A stretch of DNA of 64,000 nucleotides from positions 143,880,095 to 143,944,094 of the forward strand of contig NC_045438.1 of the NCBI RefSeq assembly GCF_002776525.5. Reading direction: 5' to 3'. The notes below the pieces were generated by a model. The model was given only the letters and a program-made list of their open reading frames with translations. It was not told the DNA's origin and did not search any database. Positions 23,501-35,867 of this stretch are shown here, one piece after another. The DNA is from Piliocolobus tephrosceles (taxonomy: Eukaryota; Chordata; Mammalia; Primates; Cercopithecidae). The first letter of the stretch is position 1. Each line of letters begins with the position of its first letter. The position numbers were made by a program, and so were the translations under genes.

Positions 23501-24372
23501 TTTTCAGGACTTGATAAAACTAAAAAAAAAAAAAATTCAATTCAATTCATCCTATGGGATTTGCAAAGGCCCCAGTATAAAATATTATGGACACGTAACA
23601 TTACTGCAGTCCTGGTTTGCAGTAATTCTGAATTTCATGCTATTCTTAGAGAGCACAGATTCAATGAACAGCTTAATCCGTAGCACTCACTTCACAAATC
23701 CGGATACCTGAAAATTCAATTAAATTAAACATCTTAAAATTATACAGTAGACCCACCACCTGATTTTTAAAATGTTGGTCAATTGGTTTCCCTTACTTTG
23801 ATCAATACAGCTTAGTTTCATCATTTCATGTTTTTTTTTTTTTTTTTTTGCCTTGGTTCTGGAAATGTAGTTGCAGAAGGTTTCACCAGTTGCCTAGTAA
23901 ATATCTGGAACCCAGTGGGGGCTCAGTTACTATTAGTAGTGATATAAATGATCACACTTCCAAGCACAAAATGTATGCCATATCCTTACTGACTTTTCTC
24001 AACTGTAGAAAAGAGTAGCTATTTTTTCAATTAGCACCAATGGCCCCCTCTCTGATTTACATTTGAATTATAGCTTTTCTTTCTGTGGGTTTCTCACTGC
24101 ACATGGCCCCTGTGGGTCTTCTATATTCTTAGTCTAAGAGTTTTACTTTCCTGGCCCCACACAGTTATTGACTAAAAGTCTCAGAAGATATTTTATTATT
24201 ATAACATGAGACTTCGGCACAAACAGTTTAGTTCAAAAACTTTAACTTGGCTAACTCTGTAACTTTAAGTTATCGGTTATACATAATGAATAAAATGAAT
24301 AAAGATGACTTACTCTAGAAGCCTGTTTACTATTGAATTATTTGATTGTCTTCAATTATTGCTCTAGTGATT

Positions 24373-25078
24373 GGCTTAGCTTGTGCTGCTGTAACAAAAT
24401 ACCATTGTAGTAGTCCATTCTTACACTGCTATAAAGACATACTCAAGACTGGTTAATTAATAAAGGAAAGAGGTTTAATTAACTCACAGTTCCGCATGGC
24501 TGGGGAGACCTCAGGGAACTTACAATCATGGCAGCAGATAAGAGAGCAAGCAGGGGAAATGCCAGATGCTTATAAAACCACCAGATCTTGTGAGAACTCA
24601 CTATCACAAGAACAGCATGGGGGAAACTGTTCCCATGATCCAGTTACCTCCATCTGGTCTCTCCCTTGACACGTGGGGATTATAATTCAAGATGAGATTT
24701 GGGTGGGGGCACAAAGCCTAGCCATATCAACCATGAACTGGGTGGCTTAAACAACAGACATTTATATCTCACAGTACTACAGTCTGGAGGTCTGAGATCA
24801 GGATGCCAGCAGGGTTGGGTTCTTGGTGAGGGTTTCTTGATTTATAGGTAGTCATCTTTTTGCTGTGTCCTTGCAAGGAGGAAAGAGAACTAGCTAGCTC
24901 TCTCTCCTCTACGTGTAAGGGCACCAATCCTATTTATGAAGGCTTTACCCTCATAATCTAATTACTTCCCAAAGGCCCTATCTCCAAATACTATCACATT
25001 GAGGGTTAGGATTTCAACAAATGAATTTTGGGGGGTGGAAGGAGGTGTGGGGCAGAAACATTCAGTCCATTGAACTCA
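24373..25078 (-). mobile_element. MLT1-type (MaLR) LTR, antisense, split by a younger LTR
   Basis: Recognisable antisense MLT1 text (GGGTGGCTTAAACAACAGA, AAAGGCCCTATCTCCAAATA) lies on both sides of the MST/THE1-type LTR at 24406-24729. Confidence 0.8.
24406..24729 (-). mobile_element. Solo MST/THE1-type LTR, antisense, nested in MLT1
   Basis: The copy runs from TGTAGTAGTCC to CCATATCA (TG...CA ends) with the 5-base target duplication ACCAT at 24401-24405 and 24730-24734. It carries typical MaLR text such as ATCATGGCAGCAG and GACACGTGGGGATTATAATT. Exact subfamily not decided. Confidence 0.88.
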
Positions 25079-25370
25079 TCAGTTTAGGGGCTACTATAAT
25101 TACTTTCTCATTCTTTGAGTGTTTGTGTGTGTTCACCTATACCAATTGTCCAACCCACAGTTGCCTTATATTTCTAATAGACAGCAAAGAGAGTGCTTGA
25201 GAGAGATGGTCTAGAGTTTCAGAGTTTTGCAGTATTATTCATGGTTTTTCAAACATTACTGAAGCTAATTTATGAAAAAGGTTGATAACACTGAGTTGCT
25301 TGAAGAGTTGAACTGGTTTTTTTTTTTTTTTTTTCCCCATAACAATTTATCCTTGTAATTGATCCCATAG

Positions 25371-25563
25371 GTTCTAATGCCTTCCCATAGTCTTCCTCCA
25401 GCAAGCCTGGAGCTCAGCTCAGCCACCGTGGAGAAAAGCCCAGTGCTCACAGTCACCCTGGGGAGTACAGAGCACAGCATCCCAACACCTCCCACTAGCA
25501 CAGCCCCCTCTGGGTCCACCCCATCTGAGCTACCCATATCTCCTACCACTGCTCCCCGGACAG
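25371..25563 (+). CDS. KIAA0319: KIAA0319 exon 4: Ser/Thr/Pro linker
   Basis: The acceptor is CCCATAG before 25371 and the donor is GTAACT at 25564. It encodes residues 268-331 (phase 0 in, phase 1 out). The segment is almost all Ser, Thr and Pro, a likely O-glycosylated linker between the MANSC domain and the first PKD domain. Confidence 0.95.
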
Positions 25564-25939
25564 GTAACTTTTAAAAAATACAATTTCAAGAAATGTACGG
25601 AAGATAGGCTGTAGAATTTGGTAGTGACAACTTTTAAAGTTTACTCATTCCCTCCAGGCACATTTTTGAGCATCTATCATGTGCCAGAAACGTTCTGCAT
25701 ACTGGGAATAAAAAGATGCATAAGACATTGTCTTTTCCCTCAGGGACTTCATAGTCCAAGAGAGGAGACTGACAGGTAAAGAGGTGGTTCTGATACAATG
25801 TGGTAAGTGCTGTGAGAGGCTGCTGTGGGAGCAGAGGGGCACCCTGATCCACTAGGAGGGTCCAGGGATGCCTTTCCAGAGGAGACGATGCTAGGATAGA
25901 GTGAGCCAGCAAAGATGGCATTGGTCTGTTGTTCAGGTG

Positions 25940-26065
25940 GAGGGAGCAACATGTGTAGTAACAATAGTGATCATTGTATCTACTGAGCACTTACAGAGTG
26001 CCAGGCAATATGCTCAGTGCTTCCCAACCATCATCTCTCATTCATTGCCTGTGCAAGAAAACAGA
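25940..26065 (-). mobile_element. MIR fragment, antisense
   Basis: CTACTGAGCACTTACAGAGTGCCAGGCAATATGCTCAGTGC is the reverse MIR 3' part, inside L2-like sequence. Confidence 0.6.
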
Positions 26066-26266
26066 AGTACAAGAGCTCATGGGACATTTCGGAAGAACTG
26101 TAAGGGATTCAGTATGGCTGGAACTGGATTGGTAAGCAAGACAAGAACTAGAAAGATCATGTATTTTGTGCTAAAGATTCTGCACGTTACTGGATAGGTA
26201 TAGAGAATCCCTGAATGGTTTTAAGCAGGAAAGCAAAATGATCAGATTTGTATTAAGAAATAGTGT

Positions 26267-26573
26267 GGGATGAGTGCAGTGGCTCACACCTGTAATCCCA
26301 GCCCTTTGGGAAGCCCAGGCAAGTAGATCATGAGGTCAGGAGTTCGAGACCAGCCTGGCCAACATGGTGAAACCCCATCTGTATTAAAAATACAAAACAA
26401 TTAGCTGGGCATGGTGGCACACACCTGTAATCCCAGCTACTTGGGAGGTTGAGGCAGGAGAATTGCTTGAACCTGGGAGGCAGAGGTTGCAGTTAGCTGA
26501 GATCGCTCCACTGCACTCCAGCCTGGGCAACAGAGCAAGACTGTCTTGAAAAAAGTAAAAAACAAATAAAAAG
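26267..26573 (+). mobile_element. Alu, sense
   Basis: First of two head-to-tail sense Alus in L2-like sequence. Confidence 0.93.
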
Positions 26574-26574
26574 G

Positions 26575-26884
26575 GGCTGGGCACAGTGGCTCATGCCTGT
26601 AATCCCAGCACTTTGGGAGGCTGAGGCAGGAAGATCCTGAGGTCAGGAGATCGAGACCATCCTGGCTAACATGGTGAAACCCCATCTCTACTAAAAATAC
26701 AAAAAATTAGCCAGACATGGTGGTGGGCGCCTGTAGTCCCAGCTACTCAAGAGGCTGAGGCAGGAGAATGGCGCGAACCCAGGAGGTGGAGCTTGCAGTG
26801 AGCTGAGATCGCGCCACTGCACTCCAGCCTGGGTGACAGAGCAAGACTCCATCCCAAGAAAAAAAAAAAAAAGAAAAAAAAGAA
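26575..26884 (+). mobile_element. AluY-like, sense
   Basis: Second of the pair; closely follows the tail of the first. Confidence 0.93.
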
Positions 26885-27354
26885 AATAGTGTGGAGTTGA
26901 CTAGAGGCAACAGGATCCATGAAAAGGCTATGGTGAGTGATTGCAGAGATGGAGGGAAGGAACCAGATTTAGGAGACAGGAAGGGAACAGATTTACAAGG
27001 ATTTGATGAGTGATTGAATGAATGTAAGGATGTGAAGCAAGAGGATGCTAAGACATATGAAAATACAGAATTAAAATTAGATGAGCGGTTGGGCTGAAGA
27101 TAAAGGATTGTGAGTTGTCAGTGTGGAGGTGATAGTTGGAGACATGGGGAACATAGGAGATCATCCAGGGAGAGAGGGGGGTGAACTGAGGAGAGGCCTG
27201 AGGACTGGAACTTTGGGGACATCATTATATAAGGAGCTGGAAGTGCAGAAGGAGCCTGCAAAACTGATTGGGTAGTTGTGCCAGAGAGGTAGGAGATAAA
27301 GAGGAAAGCTAGAGGGAGAGAGTTCTATCGAGGAGGAGGGAATAATTTTCCATC

Positions 27355-27931
27355 TACCCTTCTAAGTTCTAGCCTAGTGCCCCTGTAACAAAAGATAGAT
27401 TCACAAGAGAAAAAACAAAAACCAAAACAAGTTTATAACTACATCTTACCTACATGTGGGAGATACCCAGGGAAATGAGGAAATCTCAAAGAGGTTTATT
27501 ACATTATATAAGCTTATATTATATAAGCCTGGAACTCTGGCTTATATAGCATCTTGAACTAAAACGAGGAAAGAAGATTGTAGGGAAGGCAAGTGACCAA
27601 AGGTGCCCAGAATAAGTAAAGTAAGCAAGAGTGAGGTTTATCATGTGGATTTGTCAGGACCTTCTCTATTGATGTGGATCTCTTGGAATTTAGTCACCCT
27701 TCTCTTCCTAGTATAGAAGGAGAGATACCCTTACAAATGGAGATTTCCTTTATAGATATAAATTTCCCTTACAAAGGAGTAACTTGTACTCTGTTTTCAG
27801 AGCTCCTCTTGGTCTGGTGTTTCTTTAAAAAAAAAAAAAACCAAAAATAGAAACAAAACAACACGGAGCTCAAAATAATCCTTATATAATAGAGTTATAG
27901 TTGCAATGGCATATTCTAGTTTCTTATAGTC
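27355..27931. repeat. Unclassified repeat-like sequence next to the ERV LTR
   Basis: A-rich sequence with an AAAACAAGTTTATAAC motif and a pair of imperfect inverted ATATAAGC copies. It looks like a decayed LTR or DNA element but I cannot name it. No coding potential seen. Confidence 0.35.
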
Positions 27932-29100
27932 TGTGAACCAAAAGTATCTGAGAGGTCTCAAACAATTTAGAAAGTTTATGTTGCCAAGGTTAAGGACTCA
28001 CCAGTGACACAGCCTCAGGAGGTCCTGATGACATGTACCCAAAGTGGTCAGAGTACAGCTTTTTTTGTTTGTTTGTTTTCAGAGGGCGTCTTGCTTCGTG
28101 GCCAGGCTGGAGTACGGTAGCGTGATGTTGGCTCGCTGCAACCTCTGCCTCTGAGGTTCAAGCGATTTGCCTGCCTCAGCTTCCTAAGTAGCTGGGATTA
28201 CAGGCACCCACTACCATGCCCGGCTAATTTTTATATTTTTAGTAGAAACGGGGTTTCTCTGTGGTGGCCAGCCTGGTCTTGAACTTCTGACTTCAAGTGA
28301 TCCACCTGCGTCAGCCTCCCAAAGTACTGGGATTACAGGTGTGAGCCACTGTGCCTGGCCACCTTGGTTTTATACATTTTAGAGAGACATAAGACATCAA
28401 TCAGTGTGTGTGAGATGTACATTGGTTCGGTCCGGAAAGGCATGACAACTGGAAGGGGGTCTTTCAGGTCACAGGTAGATAAGAGACAAATATTGCATTG
28501 AGTCTTTGATCAGTCTTTCACTGAATACACAATTTACTTGTGAGAGGGGGTAGAGGAATAGTCACTTATGCCTTGTCTGGCTCGGTGAATCTGTATTTTT
28601 CCATAAACAATAGGGCAGAGGAAGCAATTAGATATGCATTTGTCTCAGGTGAGCAGAGGGATGACTGAGCTTTGTCCTTTTCCCCACCCCCTATACGTGT
28701 AAAGATAAGCTATTGATTTATACTGCCAGGGTGAAATTCAACAAAACTGCTTTAGGGCAAAGATCTTGAGGCCCACAAGGAATTTCTTTGTGGGCAAATT
28801 ATAAGGGAGGCATGTAGCTTTTTTTTTTTTTTTTTTTAAATCTTTGTAGGTATTTGTTTAGGAATACAATGAGGGGTGCAGGTTTGCCTGACACAGTTCC
28901 CAGCTTGACTTTTCCCTTTGGCTTAGTGATTTGGGGGTCCCGAGATTTATTTCCCTTCCACAAATCATATTTTGGGGTGGCATGTCGTGGTCTCTTGTAG
29001 TTCCAAAAAAGAAGACGTATCAAAAATCCATGTGTTGCAGAGGTCATGGTGAGGATTGCAAAGCTTCCATTAGATTTTCCAATAAGGAAGCTATTAGAAT
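27932..29100 (-). mobile_element. Class I ERV LTR (MER4/MER61-like), antisense, split by an Alu
   Basis: It begins TGTGAACC; its reverse complement shows AATTGTTTGAGACCTC, GGTTAAGGACTCACCAGTG (as read on the + strand), a TATAAAACCAAGGT box and GATTTGGGGGTCCCGAG, which fit MER4-group LTRs. An Alu at 28061-28360 splits it. The far end is not clear. Family from memory, no search run. Confidence 0.6.
28061..28360 (-). mobile_element. Alu, antisense, in an ERV LTR
   Basis: Full diverged copy that splits the antisense LTR. Confidence 0.92.
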
Positions 29101-30463
29101 ATGCAAGACCTAAGGGTCCTGTTTCCTGAGCTTTTCTGTGGGCAATGTATTTTGGAGATTACTCTCTCTAACTTTTGTATTTACTTTGATCCTGAGCTTC
29201 CATAGAGAGAAAGATAATAGTGGAAGAGAAGCTGTGTAGTATACGGAAAAAGAAACTGGCCTAGGAGTTTGGCCCAGGATCTTTGCATTTTAATAGAACC
29301 TACTGCATACAGTTGTAATGAGGATTAAATGAACTGATCATTTTAAAGCCCTTGGGGCAATGCTTAGCACACTTTAATCTGATATATAAGTGTTCGTTGA
29401 AATACATACATTTAAATTAATTAAATATTGGTGGACCTATTGCTAATTACCATACAGCTTTGGACAACTTTGCTTTTCTAGGATTTAATTTCCCCGTCTA
29501 CAACATGATAGGTTTGGGTCAATGTCCTTTCTAGGTCTACAGTTGCTGACTTTCAGGATAAAGAGTTAGTGAAAATGACAAGAGAGGAGCCAGCAAAGCC
29601 ACTGAGAGCCCCTGCAGCTGATCTAGGAGGCACTCGAGGGACTGAGGACTGAGAGAAGGGGAGTGGATTAAATGAACAACCTGTCTGACATCTCCTCACA
29701 GCTGATCCCTCTGGAGAGCACCCAGCTTTTTTTAAAAATATGCTTTTCTCTGTGTGGTATCTGAACGTATCACAATATATTTTACAAGTGAAACTAATGT
29801 CCAATGGAGTCAAACCGATAGAATTTATGAATATATCAATGTAATCTGGTTATAGAGAAAGTAAACAAGTATTGTTCTGAATGCTTACTTGGTGGCTAAG
29901 CACTTTTGATAAGACTTAATGTTCCTGCTGCTTAAGTTAAAATAGGCTTTTTATATTGAGGGTGACTGGATTTTGTTTTGGAAAGGTTCCAAATACAAGG
30001 TCATTAAGCAGTAATTCATGAGGCTACTATCAGAACTGAGTGGAGTGTGACTAATGAGACAGAAACACTTAGGATTACACTCAATCTTTTTATAATTAAA
30101 AATAGCTCACACCAGGGAGTCAAGAAAAGCTGGTAGCAAGGGAGAAAATGGACCCAATCCACAATTGCGTGAAACGTGTTTCACACAACTCTTGTCACCC
30201 AATACATTGCTCAGTCAATTTGAATCATTATTTTTGTCACAGTGCCAATTCATATTTGTGGTTTAAAACCCTGCACTATAATACAGTGTACAGTTCAATT
30301 TCTAACCAGAGGAAAAACGTGCCTTAGCTAAAATCTTACATAGAACTATTACAAAAACATATGCTATTTTAATTTACGGATACTGAAAACAGATCTAGTG
30401 TAGAGCAGTAATGTAACACATTATATTATATAATTGCATGTATTATTTCTAATTAACTTTTAG
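29101..30463. other. Intron 4, 3' part
   Basis: Apart from a MIR at 29.3 kb this 1.4 kb is free of recognisable repeats; AT-rich towards exon 5. Confidence 0.6.
29240..29405 (+). mobile_element. MIR fragment
   Basis: GTTGTAATGAGGATTAAATGAACTGATC and GCAATGCTTAGCACACTTTA match the MIR core, sense. Confidence 0.7.
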
Positions 30464-30562
30464 TGAAAGAACTTATGGTATCGGCTGGAGATAACCTAAT
30501 TATAACTTTACCGGACAATGAAGTTGAACTGAAGGCCTTTGTTGTGCCAGCGCCACCCGCAG
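30464..30562 (+). CDS. KIAA0319: KIAA0319 exon 5: start of PKD domain 1
   Basis: The acceptor is CTTTTAG before 30464 and the donor is GTGAGA at 30563; phase 1 on both sides, 99 bases. It encodes residues 332-364, opening the first PKD fold with VKELMVSAGDNLIITLPDNE. This domain is the most divergent of the five and lacks the DGS-x-S-x-DD signature seen in the others. Confidence 0.94.
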
Positions 30563-31812
30563 GTGAGAGTTTAACCTTCCTTCCTGACCACTAGGAACTG
30601 GAGTGTTCTTCCCTAGCAGGTCCTTACAGACTATTTACAATGCCGATTCTTTTTTACAACATTGCATGACGTCACAAACGAAGGTGGAAGACAAGGCTTT
30701 GATTATCCTTAAGCATCAAAATTTTTTGAAATAGTTTAAAATGGAGTAAGAATCTAGGAAATTAAGTACAGTATGTATCATTTAATTGATCAGGATGGAA
30801 AGTCATACATTTCTGATGATACAAAGCAGACCAGGAGAGGTTGCCACGTACCAGTTCTTGACCTGTGATAACCCATAGAACCTGGGAAGATTCCACTGGG
30901 ATGAGAGGGAAGTGGCGTGCACCTGTAGGTTTGTTTGCAGATACTGTGGCGTTGACAATCACGGCTCTGAGGTTCTCAGGATGCCTCACACTAGCTGCTC
31001 AAAAATTTTTATTCAAAATGCTCTTTCTTCTACTTGTCCAGTGCTCTACCATTCAGTAAGCATTTGACCTGGGACCTGTGGCCTGTCAAATGCATTGTTC
31101 TTAAGGTGTTTGACTATTTCTCATTCGACTTCGGCTTAGTTCTTTAATTCATTTTTTTCTTCATCACGTATTGGTCAAAATTTTATACACAGAGATGATA
31201 ATATTTGGCATTTGCATTTTAATCCTTTGAGATGAGGTATCTTATATTTTAACTACTAATATCTGAAGCTGGGAGACAGTTTCATCTTAACATAGACATG
31301 TTTATACTGTTTTTGTATCCTTAAATAAACCCCTACAACAGATCAAATGAATTGAAATGTCCTTGCCTTTTGTTAAAAAGAGAAAAGCACAGTGGATTAT
31401 ACTATGTTAAAACTGATGTGGATAGTCAGATGCAGCCCCCTAGAAAAAAACTCATCAAATACTAACGGTTAAATTAGGGAGGTTTTGTTTTTTTAACTTT
31501 ATACATTTTAAAAATTTCCTGTAAGTTGTATGTTTTTATAACAAAAAAAGAAATGTTACATTAAGAAGAGACGTGTTATTCTTTACTTGGCTGATAGTTG
31601 AAAATCAAGTTCATAAGATGATAGCAAGAGCGAGCGGATAAAAACAAATAAACTCAAAATATATATATATAAATTAAAAAAAAAGAAAGCTGAGTTGAGT
31701 GTATCTAAGGTAATCTGCACTGGTGGTTTAAAGACTGTCATCTTCCCTCTGCCCAGGTTATCTAGTGACCTCTCAGAATTTATAACTACTCATATTTATT
31801 TTTTGCTCTCAG

Positions 31813-31910
31813 AAACAACCTACAGCTATGAATGGAGTTTAATAAACCACCCCATAGACTACCAAGGTGAAATAAAACAAGGACACATGCAAACTCTTAA
31901 TCTCTCTCAA
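31813..31910 (+). CDS. KIAA0319: KIAA0319 exon 6: PKD domain 1, middle
   Basis: The acceptor is GCTCTCAG before 31813 and the donor is the consensus GTAAGT at 31911. It encodes residues 365-397 including YSYEWSLI, the central Y-x-W strand of a PKD fold, and ends TLNLSQ. Confidence 0.94.
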
Positions 31911-32000
31911 GTAAGTAACTGGAGACTGGTTGTGTCTGACAGCACAGCATAATGGCATAGAACTCAGTTAATACCTTCTTAGCTACTGAACCCAAACATC

Positions 32001-32299
32001 TTTCTTTTTTTTTGGAGACAGAGTCTTGCTCTGTTGCCCAGGCTGGAGTGCAGTAGCACAATTATAGCTCACTGCAACCTCTGCCTCCTGGGTTCAAGTG
32101 ATTCTCCTGCCTCAGCCTCCCGAGTAGCTGGGATTACAGGTGCGTGTCACCACGGCTGGCTAATTTTTTTTGTATTTTTAGTAGAGGTGGGGTTTCACCA
32201 TGTTGGCCAGGCTGGTTTTGAATTCCTGACCTCAAGTGTTCTGCTCTCCTTGGCCTCCCAAAGTGTTGGGATTACAGGCGTGAGCCACCACGCCTAGCT
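32001..32299 (-). mobile_element. Alu, antisense
   Basis: Flanked by CAAACATCTTTCTT on both sides; about 90 bases after exon 6. Confidence 0.94.
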
Positions 32300-32784
32300 G
32301 CAAACATCTTTCTTATGGTAAGATCAAAAGAAGGATATGAATGAATGAAGTTTCAGCCATGCAAGTAGGCAGGCAGATGGTTAAGAGGCTTTGGATGGCT
32401 TTTCTTTATTTGGGCTACTTGGTATATCTCAGTTTGGGGAAAAGAGCCTGGTTGTCCCACAAGCATTGCATTGAGGTTAAAAACCGGATCTAACTCTTGC
32501 TCTCCTTGCAGTGTTAAGGACATTTTTACTTATCTCTGGTTCTCAATCCAGCACATCTCTGGAGTTGCAAATAATTCCATTCCAGGTCACAAATTGCCCT
32601 ATCACATATTGCTCTATGATACAAGCACTCACAAGAAACATGCCCTCTTTCTGGCCTAGGAGGATATATAAACCTACTTAGCAACTAGAAGTCTAGTTTC
32701 CTACCAGATGATTATGTTGACTTCATCTCCTGGGACCACACAGCTAATGGTACAACACAGACTTGCATCACCCTCATGTCATGG

Positions 32785-32890
32785 AGCTCGGTTTCTCAAA
32801 GTGTGGCATCCAGACCACCGGCAACCAACGCACTAGAGCTAGGCGGTAAAAATGCAAGATTCCATACACACGTTTGAGAACTGCTGCCCT
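32785..32890 (+). mobile_element. MER5-like DNA transposon remnant
   Basis: GTTTCTCAAAGTGTGGCATCCAGACC at one end and GTTTGAGAACTGCTGCCCT at the other are the inverted ends of a MER5-type hAT element, with much of the middle deleted. Confidence 0.65.
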
Positions 32891-33148
32891 CTGCTGGTCC
32901 ATCTCACCTAGGCCTCTGTGAGGCCCTCTGTAGCGAAGCTAAAGGCCTGTGTAGGTGATCCTTAGTGTTCCAGAATTCAGGCTTCAAACATGTGGCAGCC
33001 TCTTGGCAGATCCAAATGAGACTCTCTCCTGAGCCCCTTCTCTATGCTGACTTTACGAGTGTGGCTTCTGGGACATTTTAGCTTTTTCTAGGTAGTGGGC
33101 CCATCATGTCTTGCATGTTGAATTGTATAACTTTTCTTTATGTTACAG

Positions 33149-33236
33149 TTGTCCGTCGGACTTTATGTCTTCAAAGTCACTGTTTCTAGTGAAAATGCCT
33201 TTGGAGAAGGATTTGTCAATGTCACTGTTAAGCCTG
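33149..33236 (+). CDS. KIAA0319: KIAA0319 exon 7: end of PKD domain 1
   Basis: The acceptor is TGTTACAG before 33149 and the donor is GTAAGT at 33237. It encodes residues 398-426 (LSVGLYVFKVTVSSENAFG and on), the closing strands of the fold, with an NVT sequon. It leaves phase 1, the phase of the later domain borders too. Confidence 0.94.
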
Positions 33237-33303
33237 GTAAGTCTGTGTAAGAGAATGGCCTCCTGTTGTGCACATTTATCTCAATTTTTGGTGCCTGGAT
33301 GAC

Positions 33304-33333
33304 TATATCTATATTTATCTACCTATCTATCTA
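33304..33333 (+). repeat. TATC repeat
   Basis: Degenerate TATC units about 65 bases after exon 7. Confidence 0.75.
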
Positions 33334-34224
33334 GAGAGAGAAAACCTATTTTGAATTAGGCTCCATTGTAGAGAAAACATGCAAAGATGATGTTTTGTTT
33401 TGTTTTTTTTCTACCTTTCGTATATCACTTAGTACTTGCTTGACAAGGTTATTGCTGGCTGCTCTTGAATGGTGGCGAATCTACCTTAGCCCTCTCTATC
33501 TGACATTTACGCCATCCTCTCTAACTTCTGCCCCCACTCTCCATGATTCAGCACCTTCGGAGCAGGGGCATATTAAATACACTCAACTGAGCAACCAAGA
33601 GGTCAGGGGAAGATGTGTGCCCACTGATCAGTGTATTCGTGTCAATTAGAAACAGGTGGTTCTTGGGCTGGGTGGGCACAGCCCTGGCTTGTTGCGTAGA
33701 ACACGGGCTGGCTTTCAGTCCCCACCACCCCCTCACCTGTGCTGAGGGCACAACCTACCCAATCAAGGTGAACCTCCCCTGCACCAACTTCAGCCCACCC
33801 TGAGGGCCTGATGGCTCTATCTTTTGCATATTCTGCCTGGTTATTATTACAGCTAAAGCATGGTTGGGGTCGAGTTGCCTTCAGTCAGAGATATAAGATC
33901 CAGTCAATCGCAGGACCTGGAACTGTAATCCCTTGCTCCTGCTCTGTAATTACTGCTCACACTCTGTGATGAACCCCTTGGTTATTATTGTACATCTTCA
34001 CTGACGCTGGGCTTACATGCAAAAGTGTAAATGTACAGACAAGCTCCTGAAATTCAGAGACTTCAGACTCTAAAAAGTGATTTCTATAGCTGAGGCCTGT
34101 CGGATAAACACCTTCTTGACAGGACATTTAATAGTCAATTTTTTAAAGTAGATGATTTTATGTGGGTAATGACATACGCATACCCAACACGGGCTCAGTC
34201 ACTGTCCTTTTTTCTCTGTTACAG

Positions 34225-34317
34225 CCAGAAGAGCCAACCTGCCACCTGTAGCCGTTGTTTCTCCCCAACTGCAAGAGCTCACTTTGCCTTTGACGTCAGC
34301 CCTCATTGATGGCAGCC
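34225..34317 (+). CDS. KIAA0319: KIAA0319 exon 8: start of PKD domain 2
   Basis: The acceptor is GTTACAG before 34225. The donor, read as GCC|GTGTGT at 34318, is weak, but it is fixed by the next exon: C plus AA restores the Gln of DGSQSTDD. It encodes residues 427-457, with LPPVAVVSPQLQELTLPL typical of the first strands of a PKD domain. The exon is symmetrical (93 bases, phase 1 in and out), so skipping it would keep the frame. Confidence 0.92.
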
Positions 34318-35867
34318 GTGTGTATCCTGTGATAGTTTAGGGATTTCTTTTTTCTCTACATGCTACGAAATGTAATGGGTGCTCTGCATCAAAGCTGGGA
34401 GGACTTATGGGCTGTTACTTTGATAAACAATCACCTCCTTCTTTAGTTTTATGTCTTCTTTAGTTCCTTTAGCTCCTCTATCCTGTGCTTATTTTCCCTT
34501 CACCTTTTGTCTGTTCTATTAGAAAGTTCTTTAGAGCCTGGCCGTTTGATAGGAAATTATAGCAATTATTGAAGAATCTCCTTCTGGTGTGGTATGTGTG
34601 GAGAGTAGTTGGAAAATCACTTCATATATGTATATATCTTTATATATAGAACTTATTTTAGAAGATTATTTTAAAAGAATTAATTAGATACCAGAGAGGA
34701 GCTCCCGTGACCTGACTCGGGAGGGGAGGTGCCCCCCACCAGATGGGAAAATCGCTTTTAAGAACTCTTAGAAGGGATATCTTCAGTGAGGGAGCGTGGT
34801 GGTTTTGTAAATTTGTTCAGCGATCATTTCTTCTATTGGAGTATATGTGGAAGGGACCCCTGTGTAACTACAGTTGTCCATGTAAATAAGAATTGGTTGA
34901 AAACATCCTGTGTTTGACTAGGTTCAACCTTATCGGTGTACCAGGTAATTGCATTTTATGTATATTTAATCACAAAGCTAATACCAAATCCTTTAGAGAG
35001 TGAAGAACGGTTGCCTTGGTTGTTAGGAGAAGAATACTTGTTAGCCATTAAAGCTGCTCTATCTTGCAAGCCTGCAAATTTACAGAGATCACATTGACAT
35101 GACCATTTGCATCTATTCAAAAATAGTCCACATTTCCATCTTAGCAACATGAAAATAAAGCATATTTTAAATGGAAATATTTACATGAGCAAATAGGTCA
35201 CATTTTGATTCCTCTAATTCAGTGTAGCTTATTTACAGGCAACTGTTTGTGATTATTAATCTGTCACATGAACTTGTTCTTTCTTTAAATGAATTAGATG
35301 AAACCAGCCCCTTTCCAGGTCTGAATTTCTGTGAATCTGCATGGCACATTTTGTTTGTTCTCTTTTAAAGTAGAAATGGAAAATTTTCATGTAAGGATGT
35401 GACCCTTTTCTGGATTTACCCCTTAATAATTAAGGTAGTAAAAGATGTTTTGTAAGTTATAGAAAAACAACTCAAGTCTCTTTGAACCTGTCAGCTCAGG
35501 TGCCTGTTTAAAATGATCAGTAGGAGCTCGGGTGCTGTAGCTGAGGTGAGCAGAAGTAGCATTTCCATGTGCTGCATTTTGTTGACTCCTGTTTTATAAA
35601 AGCAAAAGCCTCTGTCACTGTGCTTCTTAAATATTCAACTGAGTGGGAACAGCCTCAGTCAAATCTGGTGGAAATCCAGGAGAAAAATAGTGATATAATT
35701 TCAGGAGTAGGAAAGAACCTCCTTCTAATACAATATATATCCGTTGAGATCTAGGCAAGTACATAATTTCATATAAAAATGAATTTAAATATGCAGTAAT
35801 TAAAGTATAAAACTTATGTCTTCCTCTTCTTGTATTTCATTCTTGTCTCTATTTCTTAATCTTTTAG

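Larger units (their letters stand above)
18603..25370. other. Intron 3 (6.8 kb)
   Basis: Outside the listed Alu, L1, MIR and LTR copies, the stretches 19220-19834, 20531-21160, 23000-23350 and 23500-24372 show nothing I can name. A T17 run lies near 23830 and a T17 run just before exon 4's acceptor region. Confidence 0.6.
25640..27340. mobile_element. L2 fragments, split by a MIR and two Alus
   Basis: GAGCATCTATCATGTGCCAG, CAGTATGGCTGGAACTGGA and GTTTTAAGCAGGAAAGCAAAATG are phrases of the ancient L2 family. The stretch after the Alus (26885-27340) seems to continue it, with less certainty. Confidence 0.6.
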
